Positions 54,133-60,860 of a DNA stretch of 64,000 bases are shown piece after piece. Position 1 is the stretch's first letter; every line of letters starts with the position of its first letter. Origin of the DNA: JBBRHQ01 sp963840235 (GTDB lineage: Bacteria; Actinomycetota; Thermoleophilia; Solirubrobacterales; 70-9); the NCBI GenBank assembly GCA_963840235.1, contig CAWIYC010000006.1, forward strand, positions 122,479 through 186,478, given 5' to 3'. The translations under genes and the position numbers were made by a program. Under the pieces are notes generated by a model that saw only the letters and a list, made by a program, of their open reading frames with translations, was not told the DNA's origin and searched no databases.

Positions 54133-54522
54133 ATGTCGCAGGAGAACGTGAAGATTGTTCGGGGGGCCATTGACGCGTTCAATCGCGGCGACTTCGAGGC
54201 GGCGACGGGTGCTATCCATCCCGACATCGAGTTCGTCCGGATTGGTGACCAATCGCCGATTCGGGGCGTGGCCGCGCTGCGCGAGTGGATGAAACCAGAT
54301 GCCATCGAGGACCAACGATTCGAGCCGCTCGATTTGAGGGTCAGCGGCAACAAGGTCTTCGTCCGTCAGCATTTCACCGGCAGAGGTGCCGGAAGTGGAA
54401 TGAAGCTTGACTTCACCACGTTCGCCGTCTTCACCGTGGACGACGGCCTTGTCATCCGGCTGGAGGGTTTCCCTCCCCACAAAGAGGCCGAAGCCCTCGA
54501 AGCCGCTGGGCTGTCGGAGTAG
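54133..54522 (+). CDS. SnoaL-like protein (MSQENVK type)
   Basis: 129 residues, MSQENVKIVRGAIDAFNRGD to AEALEAAGLSE. The core includes EFVRIGDQSPIRGVAALREWM and FVRQHFTGRGAGSGMKLDFT, then FTVDDGLVIRLEGFPPHKEA. A shortened form of the promoter module (GAGATACTGCGCAGGCG, 54114-54132) precedes it. The GGAG in its last codons lies where a ribosome site is needed for the next start. Confidence 0.85.
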   Translation: MSQENVKIVRGAIDAFNRGDFEAATGAIHPDIEFVRIGDQSPIRGVAALREWMKPDAIEDQRFEPLDLRVSGNKVFVRQHFTGRGAGSGMKLDFTTFAVFTVDDGLVIRLEGFPPHKEAEALEAAGLSE

Positions 54523-54525
54523 GCG

Positions 54526-54570
54526 ATGTCGCAGCAGAACGTGGAACTTCTTCGCGGCGACCGAGCGTAA
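54526..54570 (+). pseudogene. Orphan 5' end of an MSQENVE-type gene
   Basis: ATG 54526 encodes only MSQQNVELLRGDRA then TAA. The start and spacing (TAG-GCG-ATG) are those of a normal array gene, but the body is missing and another gene follows at 54610. Confidence 0.7.
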
Positions 54571-54609
54571 GTCGGATAGGGTCGGCTCCACCCGAGCAGG
54601 AGGAGTGTT

Positions 54610-54885
54610 GTGAGCCTCGTAATCCGCTTTGCGCCCCAGTCGATGACCGCCGAGAAGTACGACGAAGCCCGCCGCCGACTTGAAGAGGCGGGCTACTGGC
54701 CCCCGGACGGCATGGACTACCACGTCTGCTTTGGCGCTGATGACAAGATGCGAGTCAGCGAGATCTGGGACTCGCAAGAAAAGCTTGACGCGTTCGGCGA
54801 GCGCCTCATGCCGATACTGGCCGACATCGGGCTGGACCCAGGCGAGCCGGAGGTGCTGGAGGTCCACTCCATCGTCAAGCGTTAG
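54610..54885 (+). CDS. Small ferredoxin-fold-like protein inserted between SnoaL gene ends
   Basis: A 91-residue protein unrelated to SnoaL: MSLVIRFAPQSMTAEKYDEA, EEAGYWPPDGMDYHVCFGAD, VSEIWDSQEKLDAFGERLMP, EPEVLEVHSIVKR. The strand-helix pattern and EIWDSQEKLDAF motif fit small ABM-like dimeric barrels. GTG 54610 has its own strong site (GCAGGAGGAG). It lies exactly between an orphan 5' end and an orphan 3' end of an MSQENVE gene. Confidence 0.75.
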   Translation: MSLVIRFAPQSMTAEKYDEARRRLEEAGYWPPDGMDYHVCFGADDKMRVSEIWDSQEKLDAFGERLMPILADIGLDPGEPEVLEVHSIVKR

Positions 54886-54891
54886 CAGACA

Positions 54892-54930
54892 GGCCCTGCA
54901 GCCCTCGAAGCCGCCGGGCTTGAGGAGTAG
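54892..54930 (+). pseudogene. Orphan 3' end of an MSQENVE-type gene
   Basis: GCCCTCGAAGCCGCCGGGCT followed by TGAGGAGTAG encodes ALEAAGLEE-stop with no gene body in front of it. Confidence 0.7.
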
Positions 54931-54933
54931 GCG

Positions 54934-55350
54934 ATGTCGCAGGAGAACGTGGAGATCGTGCACGGCATCATCGACGCCCACGAGCGAAGGGACTTCGACG
55001 CCGTCTTCGCCCAGTACGACGCCAATATCGAATGGCACACCGGGGGAGGGCAGACGACCCCCTGGTCGGACTTCGAGACCGTCTACCACGGGCATGAGGG
55101 TGTTCGCAGCTTCTGGCGTACCTGGTTTGCGGCCTGGGAGAGTGCCGACTTCGAGTACGAGGAGTTCATCGACGCAGGGGAAAGGGTCGTGGCCATCCTC
55201 AGCCAGCGCATGCGCGGGCGCAGCAGCGGGATCGAGTTGGAATGGAGTTCCTACGCCCAGGTTTGGACGGTCCGGTACGACAAGATCGTGCACGTGGAGT
55301 TCTTCTCATCCCGCGGTGAGGCCCTCGAAGCCGCCGGACTTGAGGAGTAG
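54934..55350 (+). CDS. SnoaL-like protein (MSQENVE type)
   Basis: 138 residues, MSQENVEIVHGIIDAHERRD to GEALEAAGLEE. The core has AQYDANIEWHTGGGQTTPWS, YHGHEGVRSFWRTWFAAWES and FEYEEFIDAGERVVAILSQR. GGAG of the preceding orphan 3' end sits in ribosome-site position. Intact and typical of the family; ligand unknown. Confidence 0.86.
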   Translation: MSQENVEIVHGIIDAHERRDFDAVFAQYDANIEWHTGGGQTTPWSDFETVYHGHEGVRSFWRTWFAAWESADFEYEEFIDAGERVVAILSQRMRGRSSGIELEWSSYAQVWTVRYDKIVHVEFFSSRGEALEAAGLEE

Positions 55351-55353
55351 CCG

Positions 55354-55748
55354 ATGTCGCAGGAGAACGTGGAGATCGTGAAGCGGGCGCTTGCCGAGTT
55401 CCAGCGCGGCAACTTCTCGGTGCCCGAGTTCTTCGAGCCGGACGTTCGCATCAGGTGGGTCGACGCTGTGGGGGCGCCGTCGGAAACCGTGGGACTTCAA
55501 GACATGGGCACCTTCATGCTGAACTGGCTCGAGACCTTCGACAACATGTCGATGGTTGACGAGCGAGTCGTTGACGCCGGAGACCAGGTCGTCATGATCG
55601 CCGCATGGCAAGGACGGGGAAGGCTTCCGGGGTTGATACCGAGTGGCGTCACGGCGCGGTGTGGACCCTGCGCGACGGTCGGGTGGCCAGCGTGATCGGG
55701 TACCAGGAGCCGAGTGACGCATTCGAAGCCGCCGGGCTTGAGGAGTAG
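55354..55748 (+). pseudogene. SnoaL-like gene (MSQENVE type) with one frameshift
   Basis: MSQENVEIVKRALAEFQRGN runs to QVVMIAAWQGRG in the first frame; near 55620 homology moves to another frame: KASGVDTEWRHGAVWTLRDG, VASVIGYQEPSDAFEAAGLE, E-stop at 55746-55748. Read straight, the gene ends early at 55695 with an unrelated tail. A single-base change in GGGGAAGGC explains it; a sequence error cannot be excluded. Confidence 0.8.
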
Positions 55749-55751
55749 GCG

Positions 55752-56132
55752 ATGTCGCAGGAGAACGTGGAGATTGTGCGGGCCGCATTCGACGCCTGGG
55801 AGCGCGACGACTTCGACGCTTGGATCGGGTACTTCGACCCCGAGGTCAAGTGGTCCGCACTCCTGGAGGAGTATCGAGGGCACGCCGGAATCCGACAGGC
55901 CTGGCAGAGCTTCAAAGGTGGCCTTCAACTGAAGGCTCGATTCGACGACATCCGCGACCTCGGCGATTCGGTCCTCGCGCTGGGCGAACTCAACGGAACG
56001 GGCCGAATCACCGAATTGGACCTCAGCAGCGAGATCGCGCAGCTGGCCACGTTTCGGGACGACAAGATCGTCGGCTTCCGCGATTTCCCAAGCCACGCCG
56101 AAGCCCTCAAAGCCGCAGGGTTGTCGGAGTAG
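55752..56132 (+). CDS. SnoaL-like protein (MSQENVE type)
   Basis: 126 residues, MSQENVEIVRAAFDAWERDD to AEALKAAGLSE. The core has WIGYFDPEVKWSALLEEYRG, HAGIRQAWQSFKGGLQLKAR and DSVLALGELNGTGRITELDL. Intact. Spacing TAG-GCG-ATG to the previous gene and TAG-GAG-ATG to the next suggests translational coupling along the run. Confidence 0.86.
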   Translation: MSQENVEIVRAAFDAWERDDFDAWIGYFDPEVKWSALLEEYRGHAGIRQAWQSFKGGLQLKARFDDIRDLGDSVLALGELNGTGRITELDLSSEIAQLATFRDDKIVGFRDFPSHAEALKAAGLSE

Positions 56133-56135
56133 GAG

Positions 56136-56300
56136 ATGTCGCAGGAGAACGTGGAGAACCTCCGATCCTTCCTGACGAGCTGGAGCTGGGCAGAGTGGAC
56201 GCCCGAAGCATGGGAGCGAGGAGGGATCATCGACATGTCCCTCCTCGAACCCGACGTCGTCTACGAGCAGGCCCTCGAAGCCGCCATGCTGTCGGAGTAG
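56136..56300 (+). CDS. Internally deleted SnoaL-like mini-gene
   Basis: A 54-residue open frame, MSQENVENLRSFLTSWSWAE, WTPEAWERGGIIDMSLLEPD, VVYEQALEAAMLSE. The first 44 residues are a normal N-terminal half and the last nine are the usual family C-terminus; the middle of about 75 residues is gone without loss of frame. It cannot fold as a full NTF2 domain. It shows that gene ends can be joined precisely. Confidence 0.55.
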   Translation: MSQENVENLRSFLTSWSWAEWTPEAWERGGIIDMSLLEPDVVYEQALEAAMLSE

Positions 56301-56312
56301 GAGAATCAGGAG

Positions 56313-56591
56313 ATGGCCGAGAAGCCAACGCTCTTTGTTTGCCACGGCGATGACGGCGGCCCGCGGATCCATCCGTGTCGTCGCGTGCAGGAGGCGCTCC
56401 GGGCCGCTGGCATCGAGTACGACAAGGTGATCGCGGGCCACGGCAACCCGATTCCGTTCCTGCGCAAGGACTCGCGTGACGAGCTGGTCGAGGCGACCGG
56501 ATCGAAGAAGCTGCCGGCGCTCAAGCTGCCCGACGGGACGGTCCTCACCCACTCCCGCGCGATCCTCTCCTGGATCGGTCGGCAGAAGTAA
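56313..56591 (+). CDS. Glutaredoxin/GST N-terminal-domain protein
   Basis: A 92-residue thioredoxin-fold protein. TLFVCHGDDGGPRIHPCRRV holds a single Cys at the expected active-site position (HPC), then QEALRAAGIEYDKVIAGHGN, ELVEATGSKKLPALKLPDGT with the cis-Pro of the fold, and VLTHSRAILSWIGRQK. It looks like a stand-alone GST N-terminal domain, common in this lineage. AATCAGGAG precedes the ATG. Confidence 0.8.
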   Translation: MAEKPTLFVCHGDDGGPRIHPCRRVQEALRAAGIEYDKVIAGHGNPIPFLRKDSRDELVEATGSKKLPALKLPDGTVLTHSRAILSWIGRQK

Positions 56592-56597
56592 TTTCCT

Positions 56598-56765
56598 GCG
56601 AACAAGGCGAGGACCGGCAAGACGACCCTCGCGATGCTGGTCTCCAAGGCGGCCCTGGCGGCGGGGCGAACGGTGGCGATCTACTCGCTGCCGAAGCTGC
56701 TGGCCCGGATCCGCCGCACCTACGACGCCGAGGCCGGCCAGGACTCCTACCTGGCGCTGTTCGAG
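56598..56765 (+). pseudogene. Fragment of an IstB/DnaC-like ATPase
   Basis: ARTGKTTLAMLVSKAALAAG, RTVAIYSLPKLLARIRRTYD and AEAGQDSYLALFEV match the P-loop and following region of IstB/DnaC helicase-loader-like ATPases. The sequence before the P-loop is worn and everything after about 56 residues is missing, being cut off exactly where a class I module begins. It is a transposon or phage-element relic. Confidence 0.65.
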
Positions 56766-56854
56766 GTCCCCGACTCCAGCGAACTCCCTCGACAGGATCG
56801 ACTTGAATCGGCCTCCCCAGGCAGGATCGGCTCCCTCGGACGCCGCCCTTGGCA
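56766..56854 (+). repeat. Conserved upstream module, class I (copy 2)
   Basis: GTCCCCGACTCCAGCGAACT, then CGACAGGATCGA, running to fragment 2. It resembles 53350-53434 in its first 45 bases and then diverges. Confidence 0.6.
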
Positions 56855-56897
56855 ACTCATAATCCGTCGGTCGGAGGTTCGAGTCCTCCCCGGCCCA
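56855..56897 (+). repeat. tRNA(CAU) 3'-half fragment 2 (att-like)
   Basis: ACTCATAATCCGTCGGTCGG through CCCCGGCCCA, with the GGAGG/CCTCC T stem. Apart from two upstream bases it equals fragment 1. Confidence 0.88.
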
Positions 56898-57047
56898 TCG
56901 CTCTGGAAAGCGATATGCGCCGCTTTTCGGGCCGGCGCTTGGCGTCGGTGGGCAACTGATTGGGCAACTGTTGCTCGGGCAGGGTTTGCCAGCAGTTCGA
57001 CGGCGCGGGTCATCTCGCCACCCGTGGTGGGCGATACTGCGCAGGCG
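56898..57047 (+). promoter_or_regulatory. Conserved downstream module with GATACT promoter (copy 2)
   Basis: Nearly identical to 53480-53629, including GGGCAACTGATTGGGCAAC and GATACT nine bases before ATG 57048. Confidence 0.6.
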
Positions 57048-57452
57048 ATGTCGCAGGAGAACGTGGAGATCGTGCGCGCCGTGTACGAGGCGTTCAACCG
57101 CCGCGACTGGGATGACTTGTTTCGCCACACCGATCTCGAAATCACACTTACTTATAGGAACCCGGGCCTGACGACTGACGCCCGGACTCGCCGGGGTCGC
57201 GAAGAGGTGGTGGCTTTTGCTGAGGAATACGGCGGCGCTTTCGACAAGCTGATCTGGGAGCCGGAGAAATTCCTCGACGGTAAGGATCGGGTCGTGGCCT
57301 TCGTCAGCGTTCGTTCGCGTCCCCGGGGTGGCGACGTCGACATGGTGGTCCCAAACGGACACCTCTGGAAGGTTCGCGGGGGCGTTGTTCTCTCGCTTGA
57401 GAGCTTTCCCGAGCCACAAAGCGCCCTCGAAGCCGCCGGGCTGTCGGGGTAG
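57048..57452 (+). CDS. SnoaL-like protein (MSQENVE type)
   Basis: 134 residues, MSQENVEIVRAVYEAFNRRD to SALEAAGLSG. The core has RHTDLEITLTYRNPGLTTDA, RRGREEVVAFAEEYGGAFDK and LDGKDRVVAFVSVRSRPRGG. The frame stays open far upstream, through the module, fragment 2 and the ATPase relic, but homology begins at ATG 57048 behind the GATACT box. Confidence 0.86.
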   Translation: MSQENVEIVRAVYEAFNRRDWDDLFRHTDLEITLTYRNPGLTTDARTRRGREEVVAFAEEYGGAFDKLIWEPEKFLDGKDRVVAFVSVRSRPRGGDVDMVVPNGHLWKVRGGVVLSLESFPEPQSALEAAGLSG

Positions 57453-57455
57453 ACG

Positions 57456-57869
57456 ATGTCGCAGGAGAACGTCGAGATCGTGCGGCAGTTGTACGAAGCA
57501 TGGGCACGTGGGGACTTCTGGGCGCATCCCGAAGCCTTCGCTTCCGATGTGCGCTCCGCTCGGGTGATGGGCGCTGGGACCGAGGGCGCGGGGCTTTCCG
57601 GTGAGTGGGAGGGCATCGATGGTTTGATCAGCAACACGCGCCTTTGGCTCGAAGCTTGGAACGACCTTCGGGTCGAAGCGGAAGAGTTCCTCGACGTCGG
57701 CGACAAGGTCGTTGTCTTCACACGCCAGACCGGGGCCGCGAAGGCCAGCGGGATTCCCCTCGATCGCGAATTCGCCGATGTGTGGGAAATCCGGGACGAC
57801 AGGGTCGTTGATGTCCGCTTCTACTGGAAGCGCAGCGACGCCCTCAAAGCCGCCGGGCTGTCGGAGTAG
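57456..57869 (+). CDS. SnoaL-like protein (MSQENVE type)
   Basis: 137 residues, MSQENVEIVRQLYEAWARGD to DALKAAGLSE. The core has GLSGEWEGIDGLISNTRLWL, EAWNDLRVEAEEFLDVGDKV and SGIPLDREFADVWEIRDDRV. Intact; three bases separate it from the stop of the previous gene. Confidence 0.86.
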   Translation: MSQENVEIVRQLYEAWARGDFWAHPEAFASDVRSARVMGAGTEGAGLSGEWEGIDGLISNTRLWLEAWNDLRVEAEEFLDVGDKVVVFTRQTGAAKASGIPLDREFADVWEIRDDRVVDVRFYWKRSDALKAAGLSE

Positions 57870-57872
57870 GCG

Positions 57873-57920
57873 ATGTCGCAGGAGAACGTGGAGATCGTGC
57901 GGCGAAACTCCATCAAATAG
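57873..57920 (+). pseudogene. Orphan 5' end of an MSQENVE-type gene
   Basis: ATG 57873 encodes MSQENVEIVRRNSIK then TAG. As at 54526, the body is lacking and a gene of a different type follows. Confidence 0.7.
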
Positions 57921-57950
57921 GGTCTCCGTGGAAACGACAGGAGGACAGCA

Positions 57951-58346
57951 ATGGGAGCAGATGAGAACGTAGCGATCATGCAGCGCGCTTATGACGCCTT
58001 CAACAGGGGTGACTTGGAGACGCTCACCGAAATCTTCGACGAGAGCGCTGCGTGGCACCTGCCGGGGCGGAGCTCGATGGCCAAGGACTACCAGGGCCGC
58101 GATGCGATCCTCGCCTACTTCGGCCAGATAGGGCAGAAGACTGGGGGCACCTTCCAGGCCGAGTTGCAGCACTTGCTTGCAGACGATGAGGGTCGCGTGG
58201 TCGGCATCCAACGCAGCACCGCAGAGCGAGACGGCAAGCATCTGGATGCTGGCAACTGCATCGTCTTCGAGCTCAAGGACGGCCGGGTTACAGACGGACG
58301 GGAGCACTTTCACGACCTCTACGCCTGGGACGAGTTCTGGTCGTAG
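57951..58346 (+). CDS. NTF2-like protein of a different subfamily, inserted between SnoaL gene ends
   Basis: 131 residues: MGADENVAIMQRAYDAFNRG, ESAAWHLPGRSSMAKDYQGR, DAILAYFGQIGQKTGGTFQA, LDAGNCIVFELKDGRVTDGR, EHFHDLYAWDEFWS. The fold is NTF2-like, but both ends differ from the MSQENVE group, and the C-terminal HDxYxWDEFW motif marks another subfamily. It has its own ribosome site (CAGGAGGACAGC) and lies between an orphan 5' end and an orphan 3' end. Confidence 0.82.
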   Translation: MGADENVAIMQRAYDAFNRGDLETLTEIFDESAAWHLPGRSSMAKDYQGRDAILAYFGQIGQKTGGTFQAELQHLLADDEGRVVGIQRSTAERDGKHLDAGNCIVFELKDGRVTDGREHFHDLYAWDEFWS

Positions 58347-58370
58347 CTCCGTCGGGCGGAACCCGGCACC

Positions 58371-58403
58371 GACGCCCTCGAAGTTGCCGGGCTGTCGGAG
58401 TAG
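58371..58403 (+). pseudogene. Orphan 3' end of an MSQENVE-type gene
   Basis: GACGCCCTCGAAGTTGCCGG followed by GCTGTCGGAGTAG encodes DALEVAGLSE-stop with no gene body before it. Confidence 0.7.
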
Positions 58404-58442
58404 GGCCAGGGGGGCGCGGGTCACCTCTCACCCGCGGGCCGC

Positions 58443-58448
58443 TAGCCT
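58443..58448 (+). promoter_or_regulatory. TAGCCT -10 box, probable leaderless start
   Basis: TAGCCT ends seven bases before the ATG of the cysteine hydrolase. The local sequence GCTAGCCTTGCCGCC is very close to that before steB. Confidence 0.5.
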
Positions 58449-58455
58449 TGCCGCC

Positions 58456-59025
58456 ATGGACCGAACAGCTCTGATTGTCGTGGATGTGCAGAGGGGCTTC
58501 GACGATGCCGGGTTCTTCGGCCCCCGGAACAACACCGCCTGCGAGGAGAACGTGAGAGCGCTGATCGCCGCATGGCGCGGCAGCAACCAGCCAATCGTGT
58601 TTGTGCGGCATCACTGGGACGAGGACGGCTCTCCGCTGCGATCCGACGAGGCCGGCAGCGAGTTCAAGGACGTGGTCGAGGGCCGACCGGACCTGCTGGT
58701 CACTAAGACCGTCCATTCAGCTTTCCATGGCACGCCCGATCTGCACGACTGGCTGGGGAAGGATGAAATCGACAAGCTCGTGATCTGCGGCATCCAGACG
58801 AACATGTGTTGCGAGACGACGGCGCGAGTCGGCTCTGACCTCGGCTACGAGGTGGTGTTCGCGATCGACGCCACCCACACTTTCGATCAGGACGATCACG
58901 ATGGGGGCATGGTCACGGCCGACGAGCTCGCTCGAGTCACCGCCTCGAACCTCGATCCGGAGTTCGGCCGGGTACTGAGCACCGACGCCGCAATCGCCGA
59001 GCTCGACGCAACTGGGTCAAACTGA
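58456..59025 (+). CDS. Isochorismatase-family cysteine hydrolase
   Basis: A 189-residue enzyme. The catalytic triad can be placed: Asp in TALIVVDVQRGFDD, Lys in LLVTKTVHSAFHGT, and Cys in VICGIQTNMCCETTARVGSD. VVFAIDATHTFD follows as in nicotinamidase-like members. The substrate (amide or isochorismate-like) is not resolved. Start ATG 58456 behind TAGCCT is chosen over a long open frame upstream. Last gene of unit 3. Confidence 0.88.
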   Translation: MDRTALIVVDVQRGFDDAGFFGPRNNTACEENVRALIAAWRGSNQPIVFVRHHWDEDGSPLRSDEAGSEFKDVVEGRPDLLVTKTVHSAFHGTPDLHDWLGKDEIDKLVICGIQTNMCCETTARVGSDLGYEVVFAIDATHTFDQDDHDGGMVTADELARVTASNLDPEFGRVLSTDAAIAELDATGSN

Positions 59026-59098
59026 TGATCACGTGGATCGCCCCGGAGTAGGCACCCACACCTTTCTGCCCTTTACGTAACACCTTCTGAGCTAGGCC

Positions 59099-59119
59099 GT
59101 TCGCGTCCTCCCCGGCCCA
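59099..59119 (+). repeat. Short tRNA(CAU) 3'-end fragment 3
   Basis: GTTCGCGTCCTCCCCGGCCC plus A: the T loop and 3' acceptor strand only, with one mismatch to the other copies. The anticodon part is lost. Confidence 0.6.
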
Positions 59120-59169
59120 TCGCGAACCGCTTTGAGGAGCGCTGTCCCATCAGCCGGTGCTGCGAACGC

Positions 59170-59367
59170 GTGGCCACCGGCCCGATAAAGAACTGCACGC
59201 CGCCGTCGGCAGAGTTTCGGAAGTCGTTTGCCGATGCGACGGTCGAGCGGGTCGTTTTTGGCGAGGACAACCACTACGCCACGGCGGAGTTTTCCAACGG
59301 CGAGTCGGTGGAGTTCGAAGGACAGAGGGCGGACGAAGGAGACAAGGCCGAGGGCTGGCGGCAGTAG
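59170..59367 (+). CDS. Small hypothetical protein in the shortest unit
   Basis: A 65-residue frame ending KSFADATVERVVFGEDNHYA, TAEFSNGESVEFEGQRADEG and DKAEGWRQ. The second half looks like a real small beta-rich domain; the N-terminus is doubtful and there is no clear ribosome site. It may be a truncated gene. It is the only candidate gene between fragments 3 and 4. Confidence 0.35.
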   Translation: MATGPIKNCTPPSAEFRKSFADATVERVVFGEDNHYATAEFSNGESVEFEGQRADEGDKAEGWRQ

Positions 59368-59378
59368 CGCCGGGCAAA

Positions 59379-59482
59379 CGTGTCCCGAACCGTGTCCCGA
59401 AAACGGCGATTCCAACGGCCGCTAACGGAACGAACCGCGCCTAACGACGCCTAACGGGCGCCAACGGCGCGGTCTCGGCGCT
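59379..59482 (+). repeat. Conserved upstream module, class II (copy 1)
   Basis: CGTGTCCCGAACCGTGTCCC, then GATTCCAACGGCCGCTAACG, GAACGAACCGCGCCTAACGA and GCCAACGGCGCGG, running to fragment 4. It contains repeated (C)TAACG(A/G) units. Similar modules precede fragments 7 and 8. Confidence 0.7.
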
Positions 59483-59525
59483 ACTCATAATCCGTAGGTC
59501 GAAGGTTCGAGTCCTTCCCGGCCCA
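59483..59525 (+). repeat. tRNA(CAU) 3'-half fragment 4 (att-like)
   Basis: ACTCATAATCCGTAGGTCGA through CCCGGCCCA. It keeps the GAAGG/CCTTC T stem of the intact tRNA and has one change (CCGTAGG). Confidence 0.87.
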
Positions 59526-59567
59526 TCGGAAGCCCTGGCAGAAGTCGTTTGTCCCGAAGCCCCTGAG

Positions 59568-59573
59568 TAGCCT
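59568..59573 (+). promoter_or_regulatory. TAGCCT -10 box of the cupin gene
   Basis: TAGCCT ends seven bases before GTG 59581, again without a ribosome site. Confidence 0.5.
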
Positions 59574-59580
59574 TGCGGCC

Positions 59581-59982
59581 GTGCCCTTCACGCTCAGGAA
59601 CCTTAAGGAGGACCTGGAGGACGTCGGGTCCAGATTCGACGGCGCGCCGGACCTGGAGTTCCGCTTGGCGACCGATGCGCTCGAGCTCGAACAGTCCGGC
59701 CTGAGCTTGCAGCGCGTCCCGCCCGGTTATCGCTTTCCCTACGGCCACACGCACGAGAAGCAGGAGGAGGTGTACGTGGTCGTGCGCGGGAGCGGGCGGA
59801 TGAAGCTCGACGACGAGATCGTCGAGCTCAAGGAGTGGGACGCGGTGCGCGTCCCCCCCGGTACGTGGCGAGGCTACGAGGCCGGGCCGGAAGGCCTTGA
59901 GATCATCGTTATCGGCGCGCCCAGTCTCGGGGAGGCCCGGCGCGACGACGTCGAGGGCCAGCGCGACTGGTGGGCTGACTAG
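59581..59982 (+). CDS. Cupin-domain protein
   Basis: A 133-residue single cupin. FPYGHTHEKQEEVYVVVRGS is cupin motif 1 with the His-His-Glu metal ligands, and DAVRVPPGTWRGYEAGPEGL approximates motif 2, where the last His is replaced. A metal-dependent enzyme or binding protein is possible. Start GTG 59581 behind TAGCCT. The sole well-supported forward gene of unit 5. Confidence 0.87.
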   Translation: MPFTLRNLKEDLEDVGSRFDGAPDLEFRLATDALELEQSGLSLQRVPPGYRFPYGHTHEKQEEVYVVVRGSGRMKLDDEIVELKEWDAVRVPPGTWRGYEAGPEGLEIIVIGAPSLGEARRDDVEGQRDWWAD

Positions 59983-60000
59983 CGCCAGGCCGGCCGCCGG

Positions 60001-60138
60001 ATGTTCGGTCAGAACGTCTTCCATTACCGCGAACCCGACGAACCGCTCTCTCACCTAAATCAAGGGTTCAAGCGCATGGTGGCCGCCATCAACCTAGAGC
60101 GGATGTGCTGCGATTTTGGCGGCGCGTTGCCTCGCTAG
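60001..60138 (+). CDS. Small hypothetical frame, possibly a gene fragment
   Basis: 45 residues: MFGQNVFHYREPDEPLSHLN, QGFKRMVAAINLERMCCDFG. The composition (few Ala/Gly/Arg for this GC-rich genome) looks coding, but no family is recognised and there is no ribosome site. Probably the remains of a transferred gene. Confidence 0.25.
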   Translation: MFGQNVFHYREPDEPLSHLNQGFKRMVAAINLERMCCDFGGALPR

Positions 60139-60269
60139 GGAGCGGCCCGCACGGTCTTCAGGGGCAGCGTCATCCTTCAGGGCGGGAGGGAGCAGGGCCT
60201 CTGCCGGTTGCTCGAGAGCCAGCTCGGACGGGACCGCCCGGCGGGACCTGCGTAGGAGGAGCCGAGCTG

Positions 60270-60380
60270 GAACGTTGTCCCGAACTTTGTCCCCGACTCC
60301 ACCCAACTCCCTGGACAGGATCGAACTGGCTAGAGCTTCTCAGGCAAGACAGCACTCCTGACAATGATCCGTGTCGGGGC
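60270..60380 (+). repeat. Worn class I module with a decayed tRNA fragment
   Basis: GTTGTCCCGAACTTTGTCCC, CGACTCCACCCAACTCCCTG and GACAGGATCGAACTGG match class I; then CAATGATCCGTGTCGGGG at the expected place looks like a ruined ACTCATAATCCGTCGG. It implies a ninth, decayed junction inside unit 5. Confidence 0.45.
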
Positions 60381-60423
60381 TACGGGTACTCGGCCCGACG
60401 CGGCAATGCCGGAGCGCCAGCCG

Positions 60424-60690
60424 CTACCTGCCGGTGCGGTCGCGGTGCTTGCACCCAGGCCAGCAGCAGGGCCGGCGCTGGCCATCCTCTAGCTCCTCCT
60501 GGGTCCGACGAATGCGACGTTTCCGCGTCGTCTCCTGCTTGGCATCCTCGACCCAGCAGATGAACTCGTTGCGCGCCAAGGGGGTGATGTCCTTCCAAGC
60601 ACCGAGTGCCGTGTTGTTCGCGGTCAGCGCCTCGCGCAGGTCTGCGGGTAGCTTGTGCACGACCCCACCAGGCACTCGCTGGCTGCTCAT
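60424..60690 (-). CDS. YdeI/OmpD-associated-like protein
   Basis: An 88-residue protein: GGVVHKLPADLREALTANNT, ALGAWKDITPLARNEFICWV, EDAKQETTRKRRIRRTQEEL. This is the compact YdeI-type domain, with its conserved W..(L/I)TPLARNE(F/W)I.W motif and basic helix. A CCWPGC motif ends the protein. Start ATG 60690 is the best available; the frame continues upstream into class I repeat sequence without homology. Opposite in strand to the cupin gene. Confidence 0.78.
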   Translation of the reverse strand: MSSQRVPGGVVHKLPADLREALTANNTALGAWKDITPLARNEFICWVEDAKQETTRKRRIRRTQEELEDGQRRPCCWPGCKHRDRTGR

Positions 60691-60860
60691 GAAGCAAAGG
60701 TATCGGGCCGGAGGCGAGCCCGCTTCAAGGTGCACAGTCGGGCGCCTCATGGGGTTTCGGATCGACCTTGAGCAGGCGGATGCCCTCAAGGAGGCGGCAG
60801 TGGATTTAGACCCGCTCGCGTCGTGCCGAAGCCCAACAACTGCCTCACGAAACCTTCTCC

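Noticed and set aside
53794..55293. A 499-codon minus-strand open frame
   Set aside because: Antisense to the intact SnoaL genes at 53630-55350, with repeated shadow segments and no recognisable domain.
55497..58424. A 975-codon open frame on the minus strand across the SnoaL run
   Set aside because: It is antisense to several well-supported genes and to non-coding repeats; it stays open because homologous genes in high-GC sequence rarely give stops in that frame. No domain is seen in its translation.
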